A stretch of DNA of 64,000 nt from Crocinitomicaceae bacterium. GTDB taxonomy: Bacteria; Bacteroidota; Bacteroidia; Flavobacteriales_D; Sanyastnellaceae. Below, piece by piece: positions 34,336-43,804 of the stretch (position 1 is its first letter; each line of letters starts with the position of its first letter). The stretch covers positions 16,396-80,395 of the forward strand of contig PBMY01000019.1 of the NCBI GenBank assembly GCA_002722795.1, given 5' to 3'. The notes beneath the pieces are model-generated. The model worked only from the letters and a program-made list of their open reading frames with translations, had not been told where the DNA came from and searched no databases. The position numbers and the translations under genes were made by a program.

Positions 34336-35589
34336 GAAGTAATTCTTTTTTCCCCTTTGAAGCAAAAGTTGTTTGCCATTTAATAAGTCTTCTGAGTTGA
34401 TGACTGTATCTCCATCAACAACTCCTTGATTCACCCTTATTGAATTCTCCTTAAGAGCTCGTTTTGCTTCTCCCTTTGATGAAAGAAAACCGCTCAAATC
34501 ACTTAACAGATCAATAACATTTACACCTTTATCAAAAGTACTCTTGTCAATTTCACATTGTGGCACACCCTCAAAAACTGAAAGTAACTCTGCTTCTGGT
34601 AGTGCTGCTAAATCTTCTTTAGCACTCTTGCCAAATAAAATCTTAGAAGCAGCTATAGCTGTTTGTAGATCTTCTTCAGAATGAATTCGAATAGTTATAT
34701 CTTCTGCTAAAGCTTTTTGAAGTACTCGAGATGGAGGATTTTGCGCATGTTCAGCTTCTATTGCTTCAATTTCCTCACGAGACTTTAGAGTGAAAATTCT
34801 AATGAATTTACTGGCGTCTTCGTCAGCGGTGTTAATCCAATATTGGTAGAATTTATATACTGAAGTCCTCCTCTTATCAATCCAAACATTTCCCCCTTCA
34901 CTCTTGCCAAACTTGCTGCCGTCGGATTTTGTAATCAATGGTGCTGTGAGAGCAAATGCTTTTCCTCCACTTTTTTTACGGATGAGTTCGGTTCCCGTAA
35001 CGATGTTTCCCCACTGATCGCTACCGCCCATTTGGACCATACAATTCTCTTCCTTCCAAAGATGGTAAAAATCATAACCTTGAACTAGTTGGTAGGTGAA
35101 TTCAGTAAAACTCATCCCCCCCTCAAGCCTATTTTTCACGCTATCCTTACACATCATGTAGTTAACAGTGATGTGCTTTCCAACATCTCTAATGAAATCA
35201 AGGAATGTCATGCTTTCAAACCAGTCTATGTTGTTTACAACCTTAGCTGCATTATCTCCGGAAAAGTCCAAAAACTTTTCTAGTTGTTTCTTTTGGCATT
35301 CAAGATTGTGATTAATCACATCAATGTCTAAAAATTGACGCTCAGAAGTTTTTCCACTCGGGTCACCCACCATCCCAGTAGCACCTCCAACAAGAGCAAG
35401 AGGCCTGTGCCCTGCTCTTTGCCAATGAACTAAAAGCATAACAGGCACAAGGTTACCGATGTGAAGAGAATCAGCCGTTGGGTCAAAACCAACATAAGCT
35501 GAAGTCATTTCTTTCTCCATCTGTTCCTCTATGCCTGGCATGATGTTGTTTATCATACCTCTCCACTTCAGTTCTTCTATCAATTTCAT
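34318..35589 (-). CDS. tyrS: Tyrosyl-tRNA synthetase
   Basis: Charges tRNA-Tyr with tyrosine. The 423 residues have the class I signature ADSLHIGNLVPVMLL (HIGH-type), the catalytic core with VMLLVHWQRAGHRPLALVGGATG, YQLVQGYDFYHLW (tyrosine binding), GGSDQWGNIVTGTELIRK, and the KMSKS-type loop SKFGKSEGGN. A C-terminal S4 RNA-binding domain (about 355-423, AKRALKENSIRVNQGVV) binds the tRNA. Full length. It follows murF by 13 bases on the same strand, so they are likely cotranscribed, and overlaps the convergent LuxE-like gene by 18 bases. Confidence 0.98.
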   Translation of the reverse strand: MKLIEELKWRGMINNIMPGIEEQMEKEMTSAYVGFDPTADSLHIGNLVPVMLLVHWQRAGHRPLALVGGATGMVGDPSGKTSERQFLDIDVINHNLECQKKQLEKFLDFSGDNAAKVVNNIDWFESMTFLDFIRDVGKHITVNYMMCKDSVKNRLEGGMSFTEFTYQLVQGYDFYHLWKEENCMVQMGGSDQWGNIVTGTELIRKKSGGKAFALTAPLITKSDGSKFGKSEGGNVWIDKRRTSVYKFYQYWINTADEDASKFIRIFTLKSREEIEAIEAEHAQNPPSRVLQKALAEDITIRIHSEEDLQTAIAASKILFGKSAKEDLAALPEAELLSVFEGVPQCEIDKSTFDKGVNVIDLLSDLSGFLSSKGEAKRALKENSIRVNQGVVDGDTVINSEDLLNGKQLLLQRGKKNYFLVNTK

Positions 35590-35602
35590 ACTGTAAAGAT
35601 AA

Positions 35603-36889
35603 TCAGAGTAGGGGTAGTAGTTGTTCCATTCTCATGCTTCTACTTCCCTTTAATAAAACAGTAAATCCTTTAATGGGCTCCACTTCCCAAACTTCTTTTA
35701 AATCCTCTACAGAAGTGTAAAATCTTGAATCTTCATTGGAAACTGCATAGAATTCCTCTCCTACGAAGATTCCATTTAATCCTAATTTATCACTCAATCC
35801 TACTATCTCCTTGTGTGCCTCATGTGAGAACCGTCCTAACTCTCTCATGTCTCCTAGTACTACTAATTTATCACCCTCGATGTTTTTGGCAAATGATTCT
35901 AATGCACCAATCATGCTAGAAGGATTAGCATTGTATGCATCAAGCAATACAGTATTTAATTCAGTCTGAGTAGTTTGGGATCTATTATTTTTTGGTGAGT
36001 ATTCTGAAACTGCTGCTCCAATTTGGTCTCTTTCTACTCCAAAATGTAATCCAACAGTTATAGCTGTAGTTATATTGTCAAGATTATAGTCGCCTTCTAA
36101 TTGAACTGTTAGCGCCTTGCTTTCTCCCTCCTTATTAGACCAAACAAATTGCCTACTTTCCCCTTCAATAAATCTTGCAGTCGGCTCATTTTGTTTATTA
36201 CCGTATAGTGTTCTATTAAGCCCTTCAGAGATTTCAATAAGTAAAGGATGATTTGCATTAACGAAGACATTCGTTCCCTCCTTACTCCTTAAAAAATCAA
36301 ATAACTCACCCTTACCTTTCTTTACACCCTCAATTCCTCCAAACCCTTCAAGGTGAGCACGACCAATATTAGTAATCAAACCATAATTGGGTTCAGCAAT
36401 AGAGCAAAGTGTTGCAATTTCTCCTATATGATTTGCTCCCATCTCAACTATAAGTACTTCAGTATCTCTAGGCGCAGAAAGTAAAGTCAAGGGGACACCA
36501 ATATGATTGTTTAAGTTTCCTTTAGTTGAATGTACCTTATACTTTCTATCGAGAACTGCAGTAATTAATTCCTTAGTTGTAGTTTTCCCATTTGACCCAG
36601 TTAGTCCTAGTACGGGGCATGAAAATGTTCTTCGATATTCTCTAGCCAAACCTTGAAGTGATTCTAGAACATCATCAACTAGTATAATTCCATTTTTAGG
36701 AACTAAATCCTTATCGTCAACAACTGCTGCAATACAACCGGCTTCTAAAGCATCTTGTGCATATTTGTTTCCATCAAAATTTTTACCTTTTAAGGCAAAG
36801 AAGATCATGCCTTCCTTACACAACCGTGTGTCAGTAGTAACACTAGTTGGTGTGTTTAGGAATATTTTAAGTAGTTCTTTAGACGACAT
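35603..36889 (-). CDS. murF: UDP-MurNAc-tripeptide-D-Ala-D-Ala ligase
   Basis: Adds D-Ala-D-Ala to UDP-MurNAc-tripeptide, the last cytoplasmic step of peptidoglycan precursor synthesis. The 428 residues show an N-terminal UDP-binding domain (TDTRLCKEGMIFFALKGKNFDGNKYA), Walker loop GLTGSNGKTTTKELI, the HIGVPLTLLSAPRDTEVLIVEMGANHIGEI segment, LDAYNANPSSM and a C-terminal ligase domain with VLGDMRELG. Full length. It lies in the gldJ-murF-tyrS minus run, separated from gldJ by an intrinsic terminator, so it probably has its own promoter; only a one-mismatch -7 box (TTTCTTTG) is visible 7 bases before the ATG. Confidence 0.97.
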   Translation of the reverse strand: MSSKELLKIFLNTPTSVTTDTRLCKEGMIFFALKGKNFDGNKYAQDALEAGCIAAVVDDKDLVPKNGIILVDDVLESLQGLAREYRRTFSCPVLGLTGSNGKTTTKELITAVLDRKYKVHSTKGNLNNHIGVPLTLLSAPRDTEVLIVEMGANHIGEIATLCSIAEPNYGLITNIGRAHLEGFGGIEGVKKGKGELFDFLRSKEGTNVFVNANHPLLIEISEGLNRTLYGNKQNEPTARFIEGESRQFVWSNKEGESKALTVQLEGDYNLDNITTAITVGLHFGVERDQIGAAVSEYSPKNNRSQTTQTELNTVLLDAYNANPSSMIGALESFAKNIEGDKLVVLGDMRELGRFSHEAHKEIVGLSDKLGLNGIFVGEEFYAVSNEDSRFYTSVEDLKEVWEVEPIKGFTVLLKGSRSMRMEQLLPLL

Positions 36890-36902
36890 TCAATTACAAA
36901 GA

Positions 36903-36935
36903 AAAGCCCCGATGTAATAATGACATCAGGGCTTT
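36903..36935 (-). terminator. Intrinsic terminator after gldJ
   Basis: On the minus strand AAAGCCCTGATGT-(7)-ACATCGGGGCTTT makes a 13-bp stem with one G-T pair, followed by TCTTTG. It lies 20 bases after the gldJ stop and 14 bases before the murF start. The A run on the other side means it could also act weakly in the opposite direction. Confidence 0.8.
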
Positions 36936-36954
36936 AAAAAAAGTTATTAGTCAA

Positions 36955-38703
36955 TTAGTGTCCAGAGTAAGGAACAGGAGTTCCAACTCTAGTCATTGCA
37001 CATCTAAACCCGATGTCAGCTGACGATTGAGTCTCATCTAAGAAACGACGAGTACCTGGAACAAGCCAATAAGCTCTATCATTCCAACCACCACCTTTGT
37101 ATACTCTAGATTGGTTGTTTACAAGCGAAGATGCGCCGTAATCGTACATCCTATTCATATCTTGCCTTCCTTCGTCACCTTGTCCAAACGCGATCGAGCT
37201 GTTAAAATCACCATCAAGGTAATCGATGTTATTTGCCTCTCGGTAGTTGCTTCTGTTAATATTTTCTTCAACAGTAACGTCTCTGAACTTCATGTCTCCG
37301 GGTACAGCAATAATATTGTCACTCATGCCTTTTCTTAGGTCAGCAGCTACCAAAGCTTCACTTTCTTCGATCATATCCATTGCGTCTGCCATGATAGTTT
37401 GGGCTTCTTCCTCTTGCTTCTTTTTATCAGCTTCTGAAGCTTCTTCAAATTTAACTTCTAATGAGTTCATAAGCTCGTCATCTTCTGGTGTTACGGCTTT
37501 AGACCCAATCTTTCGTCTGTAATCATTAAGAAATGCAGTAGTTCCTGGAATATCATAAACTACGTAATCATATTTATCAGCAGGGTTGCCCTCTGGATTA
37601 TGTACCATTGTTTGGTAGTTGTTACCACGATATGGACGGAATTCTTCAGAGTCTAGAGTAGAAAGTGGACGATATACATCCATAACCCACTCGTTTACGT
37701 TGCCAGCCATATTAAATAGGCCGTAATCATTTGGAGCGTAAGCTCTAACCTGTACAGTGATATCACCGAAGTCATCTAATGCTCCAGCAACACCCATGTA
37801 ATCACCTCTTCCTTTTACGAAGTTTGCGTTAATGTCGCCAAATCCTTTGTCTCTAGTTTTGTCATTACGTATGTAGTGACCATCCCATGGGTAAGTTCTA
37901 CGCTCTTCAATAAGTTCACCGTAGCTGTTACCAATAAGACCTAGAGCAGCATACTCCCACTCAGCTTCTGTTGGAAGTCTGTAATCAGGAAGTAGAACTC
38001 CGTCCTCCATGCGAATATCACGATATCCACTAGAGTTTGGACTATAATCTTTAATTCCTTCAGCATCTCTTTCGCCAACATATTGACGATTTAAGTAAGT
38101 ATCAGTTGTAAAATGCTCTTCATCCATTTGAGATTCTGGGTTGTGAACAAAAAGTCCCTCTTGAACTAGGATGTTTTCATTTACACGATCAGTTCTCCAC
38201 TTACAAAAGTCGGTTGCCTGTCTCCAACTTACTCCAACTACAGGGTAATCTCTGTATGCTGGGTGGCGTAGGTAGTAATCTACCATTGGCTCATTGTAAG
38301 CAAGCTTTTCTCTCCAAGCTAATGTGTCCGGAAGAGCTCTCTCAACGATTTCAGGGAAGCTGTTTCCATAGATTCTGTCTAACCAATTTAGGTATTCAAG
38401 CCAAAACATATTTGTTACCTCAGTTTCATCCATGTAGAATGAACTTACAGTAACTCGTCTTGGAGAGTTGTCCCAATTATTTGTTAGGTCGTCTTCAACC
38501 TGTCCCATTGTGAAAGTACCACCTTCAACGAAGATGAGACCAGGTCCGGTTTGTTGCTCGTAGAAGTTTGCCTTCTCAAATCCTCCGTTTTCAGTTTTGT
38601 TGTACTTCCATCCAGTTGCACCAGAACGTTCTCGGTAACAACCAGTCAAGGCAAACATAATGCCTAGTGAAGCTATTAATGTAATGTGTAGTTTCAATTT
38701 CAT
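36955..38703 (-). CDS. gldJ: Gliding motility lipoprotein GldJ
   Basis: GldJ is an outer-membrane lipoprotein of the FGE-sulfatase (SUMF1) fold, needed for gliding and for stability of the T9SS ring partner GldK. The 582 residues start with a lipoprotein signal (ALTGC, Cys22), then FVEGGTFTMGQVEDD, MDETEVTNMFWLEYLNWL and YPVVGVSWRQATDFCKWRT in the SUMF1 core. The middle insert with KKKQEEEAQTIMADAMDMIEESEALVAADLR and the end KGGGWNDRAYWLVPGTRRFLDETQSSADIGFRCAMTR are typical of GldJ/GldK proteins. I choose GldJ over GldK because of length, the Tyr/Arg start after Cys and the neighbouring SprF/PorU/PorV genes. It follows the SprF-like gene by 46 bases. Confidence 0.9.
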   Translation of the reverse strand: MKLKLHITLIASLGIMFALTGCYRERSGATGWKYNKTENGGFEKANFYEQQTGPGLIFVEGGTFTMGQVEDDLTNNWDNSPRRVTVSSFYMDETEVTNMFWLEYLNWLDRIYGNSFPEIVERALPDTLAWREKLAYNEPMVDYYLRHPAYRDYPVVGVSWRQATDFCKWRTDRVNENILVQEGLFVHNPESQMDEEHFTTDTYLNRQYVGERDAEGIKDYSPNSSGYRDIRMEDGVLLPDYRLPTEAEWEYAALGLIGNSYGELIEERRTYPWDGHYIRNDKTRDKGFGDINANFVKGRGDYMGVAGALDDFGDITVQVRAYAPNDYGLFNMAGNVNEWVMDVYRPLSTLDSEEFRPYRGNNYQTMVHNPEGNPADKYDYVVYDIPGTTAFLNDYRRKIGSKAVTPEDDELMNSLEVKFEEASEADKKKQEEEAQTIMADAMDMIEESEALVAADLRKGMSDNIIAVPGDMKFRDVTVEENINRSNYREANNIDYLDGDFNSSIAFGQGDEGRQDMNRMYDYGASSLVNNQSRVYKGGGWNDRAYWLVPGTRRFLDETQSSADIGFRCAMTRVGTPVPYSGH

Positions 38704-38749
38704 CGTAATAGGTTTGATGATCTAGTCTAAGATTCTTGCAGTTATATAA

Positions 38750-39769
38750 CTAGAAAGTTGGGCAAGGTATTTTACGGAACTTGCCTTTTTTCGATTTACA
38801 GTCAAATTTCAATGTCATGCTCAACTCGTGAGCACCACCTGTAGCAGGGGTTAATTCAGAGATAGTAATATCGTAGCTGTAACCGAATCTCATAATATCA
38901 GATTCAATTCCAATTACAGCGATAAGAGCATCTCTGTATACAGGTTCTTCAGAGCTAGAGAAGAAAACTCCTCTATACCAAACGCCGCCAAATAAAGGGC
39001 CTTTATTCACGAAAAGACCAGTGTTGAGTTGCTTAAACTCAGCCTGCTTACGAAATAAGAAGTTTGGTGATATTGAGGCTAATACCTCATTCTTTATATT
39101 TTTCTTAATTGGGAACTTACCTCCAGCATGAACGGTTAATTTCATTGGAAGACGGCTAAGTCCTACAACTAGAGATTCGTTTGGCTCGTTTAAGTGATGA
39201 GCAGCAAATCCTAGATGAAGCTTTGGCGTGAAAAGTAAAAGGCCTGCACCGAAATCAACATTTTGAACCTTACCACCTCTAGGAGTATCTTGAGTTTCAT
39301 AGATGAAACCACGACGAGGATCAATCATGTCTCCAAAAGTCAAGTTGCTCCAATCTAGAGCTTTCTGGAAATAGCTTGCCTCAAGCGCTGCTCTCATGCT
39401 AAGCTTTCTAGTTAGACTTTGTTGATATGCATACATTCCGGTAATTCGGGTAGTCTGTAAAGTGCTTTGGCCTGCCTGATCATGTAGAACAGTCAATCCA
39501 AGTCCTCCTTGAATAGAATTCAAGTGCTGATCATAAGAAACAGCGTTAGTTACATAACTTCCGCTCATTGCCGGCCATTGGTTTCTATATGACATCACCA
39601 TTCTAGGGCAACGGTCAGAACCAGCAAAAGCTGGGTTAAGGAATAGTGGATTCGCGTAGTACTGAGTAAACTCAGGGTCTTGTGCTTGCGCTTCATTAGC
39701 TGCGCCAACAACTAGAACGAACGCAAGAAGCGTATAGCGAATTAGGTATTTCAGTTTCATTTTCAACAT
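38750..39769 (-). CDS. PorP/SprF family T9SS outer-membrane protein
   Basis: Outer-membrane barrel of the PorP/SprF family, in which SprF is needed to secrete the SprB adhesin and PorP belongs to the core T9SS. From the chosen start it has 339 residues: signal peptide ending EAQAQ, then the family hallmark DPEFTQYYANPLFLNPAFAGS, CPRMVMSYRNQWPAM, and a barrel ending SYDITISELTPATGGAHELSMTLKF. The ORF track starts at 39790; a -7-like TATACTTG at 39790-39797 would put the start downstream, so 39769 or 39760 is more likely. It is cotranscribed with gldJ and divergent from porU. The subtype (PorP core or SprF accessory) is not clear. Confidence 0.87.
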   Translation of the reverse strand: MLKMKLKYLIRYTLLAFVLVVGAANEAQAQDPEFTQYYANPLFLNPAFAGSDRCPRMVMSYRNQWPAMSGSYVTNAVSYDQHLNSIQGGLGLTVLHDQAGQSTLQTTRITGMYAYQQSLTRKLSMRAALEASYFQKALDWSNLTFGDMIDPRRGFIYETQDTPRGGKVQNVDFGAGLLLFTPKLHLGFAAHHLNEPNESLVVGLSRLPMKLTVHAGGKFPIKKNIKNEVLASISPNFLFRKQAEFKQLNTGLFVNKGPLFGGVWYRGVFFSSSEEPVYRDALIAVIGIESDIMRFGYSYDITISELTPATGGAHELSMTLKFDCKSKKGKFRKIPCPTF

Positions 39770-39906
39770 AGAGGTTCCCATTGAACTCACAAGTATACGA
39801 AATTTACAACATTTATTTTGGGTGGGTCTTAAAGCGTAGCTTTAACAATAACACCGTACAAATGACGTTTATTCCTTGATTCTTGCCGAAATTTGACAAA
39901 TAACTA

Positions 39907-42900
39907 ATGAGCGTCGACGCAAAAAATAAAAGGATATGCACACTCTCTCGTGTGTTTAAGGTTTTTACCGTGACTTTTTTGTGTATGTACACTAGTGAAA
40001 GTCAGATTTTTGCGCAAGTCGATGAAGTTTCTGAAGCTCAAGTAATAGAAGCACATTGGGAATTAACGGAGACGACAGAAATTCTCGACGAATTGTCTCC
40101 AACAGTCATTGCCGAGTTCCAAATTGATAGTCGTTGGAGTGGCGTAGAAGTCTTAGATGAAACTTTATTATGGGAGAATTTCACTCAAGAATCGAATGAA
40201 TTTGACCAAAATATAGGTAAGTTTTTTACTGTTAATCGCCCTGAATGGCGTGTAGTTAGAGGCGATAATTCAAATAGTTACTTAGCTCAGGTAAGATTAC
40301 CTGCATTTCGCATTGAAAATGGCCAAACTCAAAGACTTGCTTCATGGTCTGGAGTAATTGCATCATCCCCCGCATTATACAATAGAATCCAAAGGGATTG
40401 GCCCGAAAATTCAGTTCTTTCCACAGGAAGTTGGATAAAATTTGCCACTACAAAAGAGGGTATTCACAGAATCGAATATTCGGATTTAACTGCATCAGGA
40501 TTAGATCCTGATTCACTTAATTTCAATAAGATTCAGCTATATGGTGGCGGAGGACAACAGCTTCCATTTTTAAACGATACTGAGCGTCCACTCGATCTTC
40601 CGCTGATTCCCATTAAAACAAATGGAGAGGCTGATGGAGCTTTTAATCAGGGTGACGCAATATTCTTTCATGCTTCAGGTGTGAATACTTGGGAATATGA
40701 TGAGGGCGATGATATGTGGAAACATAACCTACACGCTTGGTCTGATACTGCGTTTTACTTCATGCGACTTGATGGGGAATCAAACCTCGAAGGGAGCCGA
40801 ATTTTAGCCGCAGACGAAATTATGAGCCCGGCTACTGAAACTTATACCAAGCACCTTGCTAGGAGGTTTCACGAAGTGGAATTGACAAATTTGGCGCATT
40901 CCGGAAGGGAATTCTATAATGAGCACTTTACATATTTGGGGTCCCAAGTGTTTAGCATAAATTTCGATATTCCGAATCTCACAGGTGATACTGGTCATGT
41001 TAGTTCTAGGATAGCGGGCCGAACTTTAGGGACAACGAGTGATTATACCATGAGTTGTGTAGGTGAGCAGTACACCACTTCGGATGTTAGCCTTACTGAG
41101 AATAGTCTTCTTATAGCCCAAAAGAGGAACTTAAATATTTCAGCACCACTTAACGGGGATGGTGTAATCGTAGAGATGTCTTATTCACCAGGCAATAGCG
41201 AGGCCGAGGGGTGGATTGATTATGTCAGGGTGCAGGCTTGGCAGCATTTAATATTTTACGGAGGACAGTTTCATGTGAATGGGACTCATTATACTGAAGA
41301 GGAAGAAATAGTGGAATACCTTCTTGAGGATGCCCAAACCGTAGATGAAGTTTGGGATATCACTAATCATTTGGAACCTAAAATTTGCGAAGTCGAAGGA
41401 CTAGGAACAAACCAAATCAGCTGGAAATCAGATAAGGATACGACTAGAAGATTTGTGTCATTCCGTTACAGTTCGTCACACCAAGTTGAACCATTGGGTG
41501 TTGTTGCTAATTCTAATTTGCATTCACTTCAGGATATAGATTTGGTGATTTTAACCTCTCCAATTTTGGATTCGGCTGCATACCGATTAGCGACTCTTCA
41601 TGCCAATGAGGGTATGAGAGTTGCCGTTGTAAATCAACGTGAGTTGTGGAATAGTTTTTCTTCTGGTTCGCCCGACCCTACAGCTCTTAAGATGTTAATG
41701 ATGATGTTGAAGGATAAGGCTGAAGACCCAGTAAATGAGCCCAAACATCTTCTTCTCATGGGCGATGGAACTTATTTAAATAGGAATCTTAATCCTGACG
41801 GGATTAACCTACTGACATTCCAAAGCGAGAACTCAGAAAGCACAGTGAGTAGCTATGTGACGGACGATTATTTTGGGATTCTAGAGGATGGGTTTGGTGA
41901 GGCCCCTGGGGATAAGCTAGCTATCGGAGTCGGGAGAATTCCCGCTTCGAGCTTAGGTGATGCACTTGGAATGGTGGCAAAGATTGAGACTTATTTGGGT
42001 GAGCCTATCGATACTGTGGGTGTTGGGAGTTGCTCGGGAGATGAAGCCTCGTCTACTTTTGGGGCGTGGAGAAATAAAATTTTGTTTGTGACGGATGATC
42101 AGGATGGGAATAATAATGATGGGTGGCGTCATATGTCCGATAGCGAGGTACATTCGGATCACGTTTCCGAGAATTACAATGATTACGATGTGATTAAGAT
42201 TTATCCTGATTCTTATGTACAGGAGGCCACGCCTGGGGGTGAGAGATATGATGAGGCAGAGGCTGAAATTCAGCGGAAAGTTGAGGAGGGGGCTTTGATT
42301 GTGGATTATATAGGTCATGGAGGTGCTAGGGGATGGGCGCACGAAAGAATTTTGAATACGACAACTATTAGGGAGTGGACAAACAAGAATAGGTTGCCAG
42401 TATTTATGACAGCTACATGTGAGTTGTCGAGGTATGACGATCCAGATGTGGAGTCAGCAGGAGAGATGTTGATATTCAATCCTGACGGAGGAGCTGTAGG
42501 GACATTAACTACTACGAGGACTGTATTTAGTGGAGGCAACCAAGAGTTGAACACAGCATTTTTCCAAACTGTTTTAAATGAGGATGCTGGTACAGGCCAA
42601 ATGCGTTGCCTAGGTGATATCTGTAAAGACACAAAAAACAGCAACATCGTCACTAGTACAGTAAACATGAGGAATTTCTCTCTTTTAGGTGATCCTGCAA
42701 TGATGCTAGCTTATCCTGCTGAAAATATTTATATAACTGAAATTCCGGATACTATTAAGAGTTTGGACTTAGTTACAATAAGTGGATACGTAGGAAATGC
42801 TGAGGGGGATACTTTGACGGATTTTAATGGTAGAATCTATCCAACGGTTTTTGACAAACGCTCTTATTTAAACACTTTAGATAATGATCAAGTTGCCGGT

Positions 42901-43779
42901 GCATTTGCCTACAGCATGTTCAGAAATGTTATATATAAAGGACTTGCGAGTGTGGAGGGCGGCACATTTACATTTCAATTTGTTGTGCCAAGAGATATTG
43001 ATTATACATTTGGTAAAGGAAGAGTGAGCTGCTACGCTCTTAGTGGTGATAGAGATGCCCATGGAGCTACAGAAGACTTTGTTATAGGCGGAACTTCAGA
43101 TTCCATTATAATAGATAATGAGGGTCCTCAGGTTCAACTTTATATGAACGACAGCTTATTTATAAGCGGAGGAATCACTTCTGATGATCCCTGGCTTTAC
43201 GCTAAAGTATACGATGAAAGTGGCATAAATACGGTCGGAAATGGAATAGGCCACGATCTGAAAGCAGTTCTTGATGGCGAATATGACAATCCATTTATTC
43301 TAAATTCCTACTTTGCTGCAGACTTAGATACATACAAAAGTGGTACTGTCAGGTTTCCATTTAGAGACTTGGAAGAGGGTGTACATCACTTGGAATTAAA
43401 GGTTTGGGATGTCCAAAACAATAGCGCAACAGCTACAACAGAGTTTATAGTTGTAAATTCTCTAGATGTTGCATTAAACACAGTGTATGCTTACCCAAAT
43501 CCTGCATATTATGAGACTACTTTCCGCTTTTCGCACAATCAAGAATGCAACGCTGTAACAGCTAAACTTGAGATTTACGATAGCAGTGGACGATATGTAA
43601 GAGGTTATGAAACTGACTTGCACGCTCAAGGATCTACCACAGACCTATTGAAGTGGGATCTGACAAATGATGGTGGAGCAAAGGTGGAACAAGGTATTTA
43701 CCTTTTTAAAATAGAATTAATAGCGATAAATGGCGCTTCCGCACAATATGGAAGTAAACTTGTCGTTGTAGGGCCGTAA
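39907..43779 (+). CDS. porU: T9SS C-terminal signal peptidase (sortase) PorU
   Basis: PorU is a gingipain-fold cysteine peptidase on the cell surface that removes the C-terminal signal of T9SS cargo and attaches it to A-LPS. The 1290 residues have a signal or membrane segment (about 15-37), a long N-terminal domain, a peptidase C25 region with DYIGHGGARGWAHE (His804) and VFMTATCELSRYDDP (Cys838), and a C-terminal Ig-like/CTD-like domain (AYPNPAYYETTFRFSH ... GIYLFKIELIAING), which PorU keeps. Codon use becomes TTG/GGG/GAG-rich from about 41.85 to 42.48 kb, around the catalytic region. porV follows after a 25-base gap. gldJ and the SprF-like gene are divergent, as in the classical porU locus. 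Confidence 0.96.
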   Translation: MSVDAKNKRICTLSRVFKVFTVTFLCMYTSESQIFAQVDEVSEAQVIEAHWELTETTEILDELSPTVIAEFQIDSRWSGVEVLDETLLWENFTQESNEFDQNIGKFFTVNRPEWRVVRGDNSNSYLAQVRLPAFRIENGQTQRLASWSGVIASSPALYNRIQRDWPENSVLSTGSWIKFATTKEGIHRIEYSDLTASGLDPDSLNFNKIQLYGGGGQQLPFLNDTERPLDLPLIPIKTNGEADGAFNQGDAIFFHASGVNTWEYDEGDDMWKHNLHAWSDTAFYFMRLDGESNLEGSRILAADEIMSPATETYTKHLARRFHEVELTNLAHSGREFYNEHFTYLGSQVFSINFDIPNLTGDTGHVSSRIAGRTLGTTSDYTMSCVGEQYTTSDVSLTENSLLIAQKRNLNISAPLNGDGVIVEMSYSPGNSEAEGWIDYVRVQAWQHLIFYGGQFHVNGTHYTEEEEIVEYLLEDAQTVDEVWDITNHLEPKICEVEGLGTNQISWKSDKDTTRRFVSFRYSSSHQVEPLGVVANSNLHSLQDIDLVILTSPILDSAAYRLATLHANEGMRVAVVNQRELWNSFSSGSPDPTALKMLMMMLKDKAEDPVNEPKHLLLMGDGTYLNRNLNPDGINLLTFQSENSESTVSSYVTDDYFGILEDGFGEAPGDKLAIGVGRIPASSLGDALGMVAKIETYLGEPIDTVGVGSCSGDEASSTFGAWRNKILFVTDDQDGNNNDGWRHMSDSEVHSDHVSENYNDYDVIKIYPDSYVQEATPGGERYDEAEAEIQRKVEEGALIVDYIGHGGARGWAHERILNTTTIREWTNKNRLPVFMTATCELSRYDDPDVESAGEMLIFNPDGGAVGTLTTTRTVFSGGNQELNTAFFQTVLNEDAGTGQMRCLGDICKDTKNSNIVTSTVNMRNFSLLGDPAMMLAYPAENIYITEIPDTIKSLDLVTISGYVGNAEGDTLTDFNGRIYPTVFDKRSYLNTLDNDQVAGAFAYSMFRNVIYKGLASVEGGTFTFQFVVPRDIDYTFGKGRVSCYALSGDRDAHGATEDFVIGGTSDSIIIDNEGPQVQLYMNDSLFISGGITSDDPWLYAKVYDESGINTVGNGIGHDLKAVLDGEYDNPFILNSYFAADLDTYKSGTVRFPFRDLEEGVHHLELKVWDVQNNSATATTEFIVVNSLDVALNTVYAYPNPAYYETTFRFSHNQECNAVTAKLEIYDSSGRYVRGYETDLHAQGSTTDLLKWDLTNDGGAKVEQGIYLFKIELIAINGASAQYGSKLVVVGP

Positions 43780-43795
43780 TCCTAGATTACATTTG
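43766..43795 (+). promoter_or_regulatory. Promoter of porV inside the 3' end of porU
   Basis: TTG (43766-43768), 19 bases, then TACATTTG (43788-43795) matches the Bacteroidota -33/-7 pattern exactly. The ATG at 43805 follows 9 bases after the box, giving a predicted leader of about 5 bases. It would allow porV to be made apart from porU. Confidence 0.65.
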
Positions 43796-43804
43796 CAATT
43801 CCTA

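Noticed and set aside
38740-38751. Palindrome AGTTATATAACT at the end of the sprF-like gene as operator
   Set aside because: It overlaps the stop codon, is AT-rich and short, and no promoter lies beside it; chance is likely.
41953-42668. Two minus-strand ORFs (129 and 117 aa) inside porU
   Set aside because: They lie antisense to the catalytic region with His804 and Cys838, have no initiation signals, and owe their length to the codon bias there.
43793-43804. TTG start for porV from the ORF track
   Set aside because: The TTG is within the -7 box TACATTTG and the signal peptide starts properly at the ATG at 43805.
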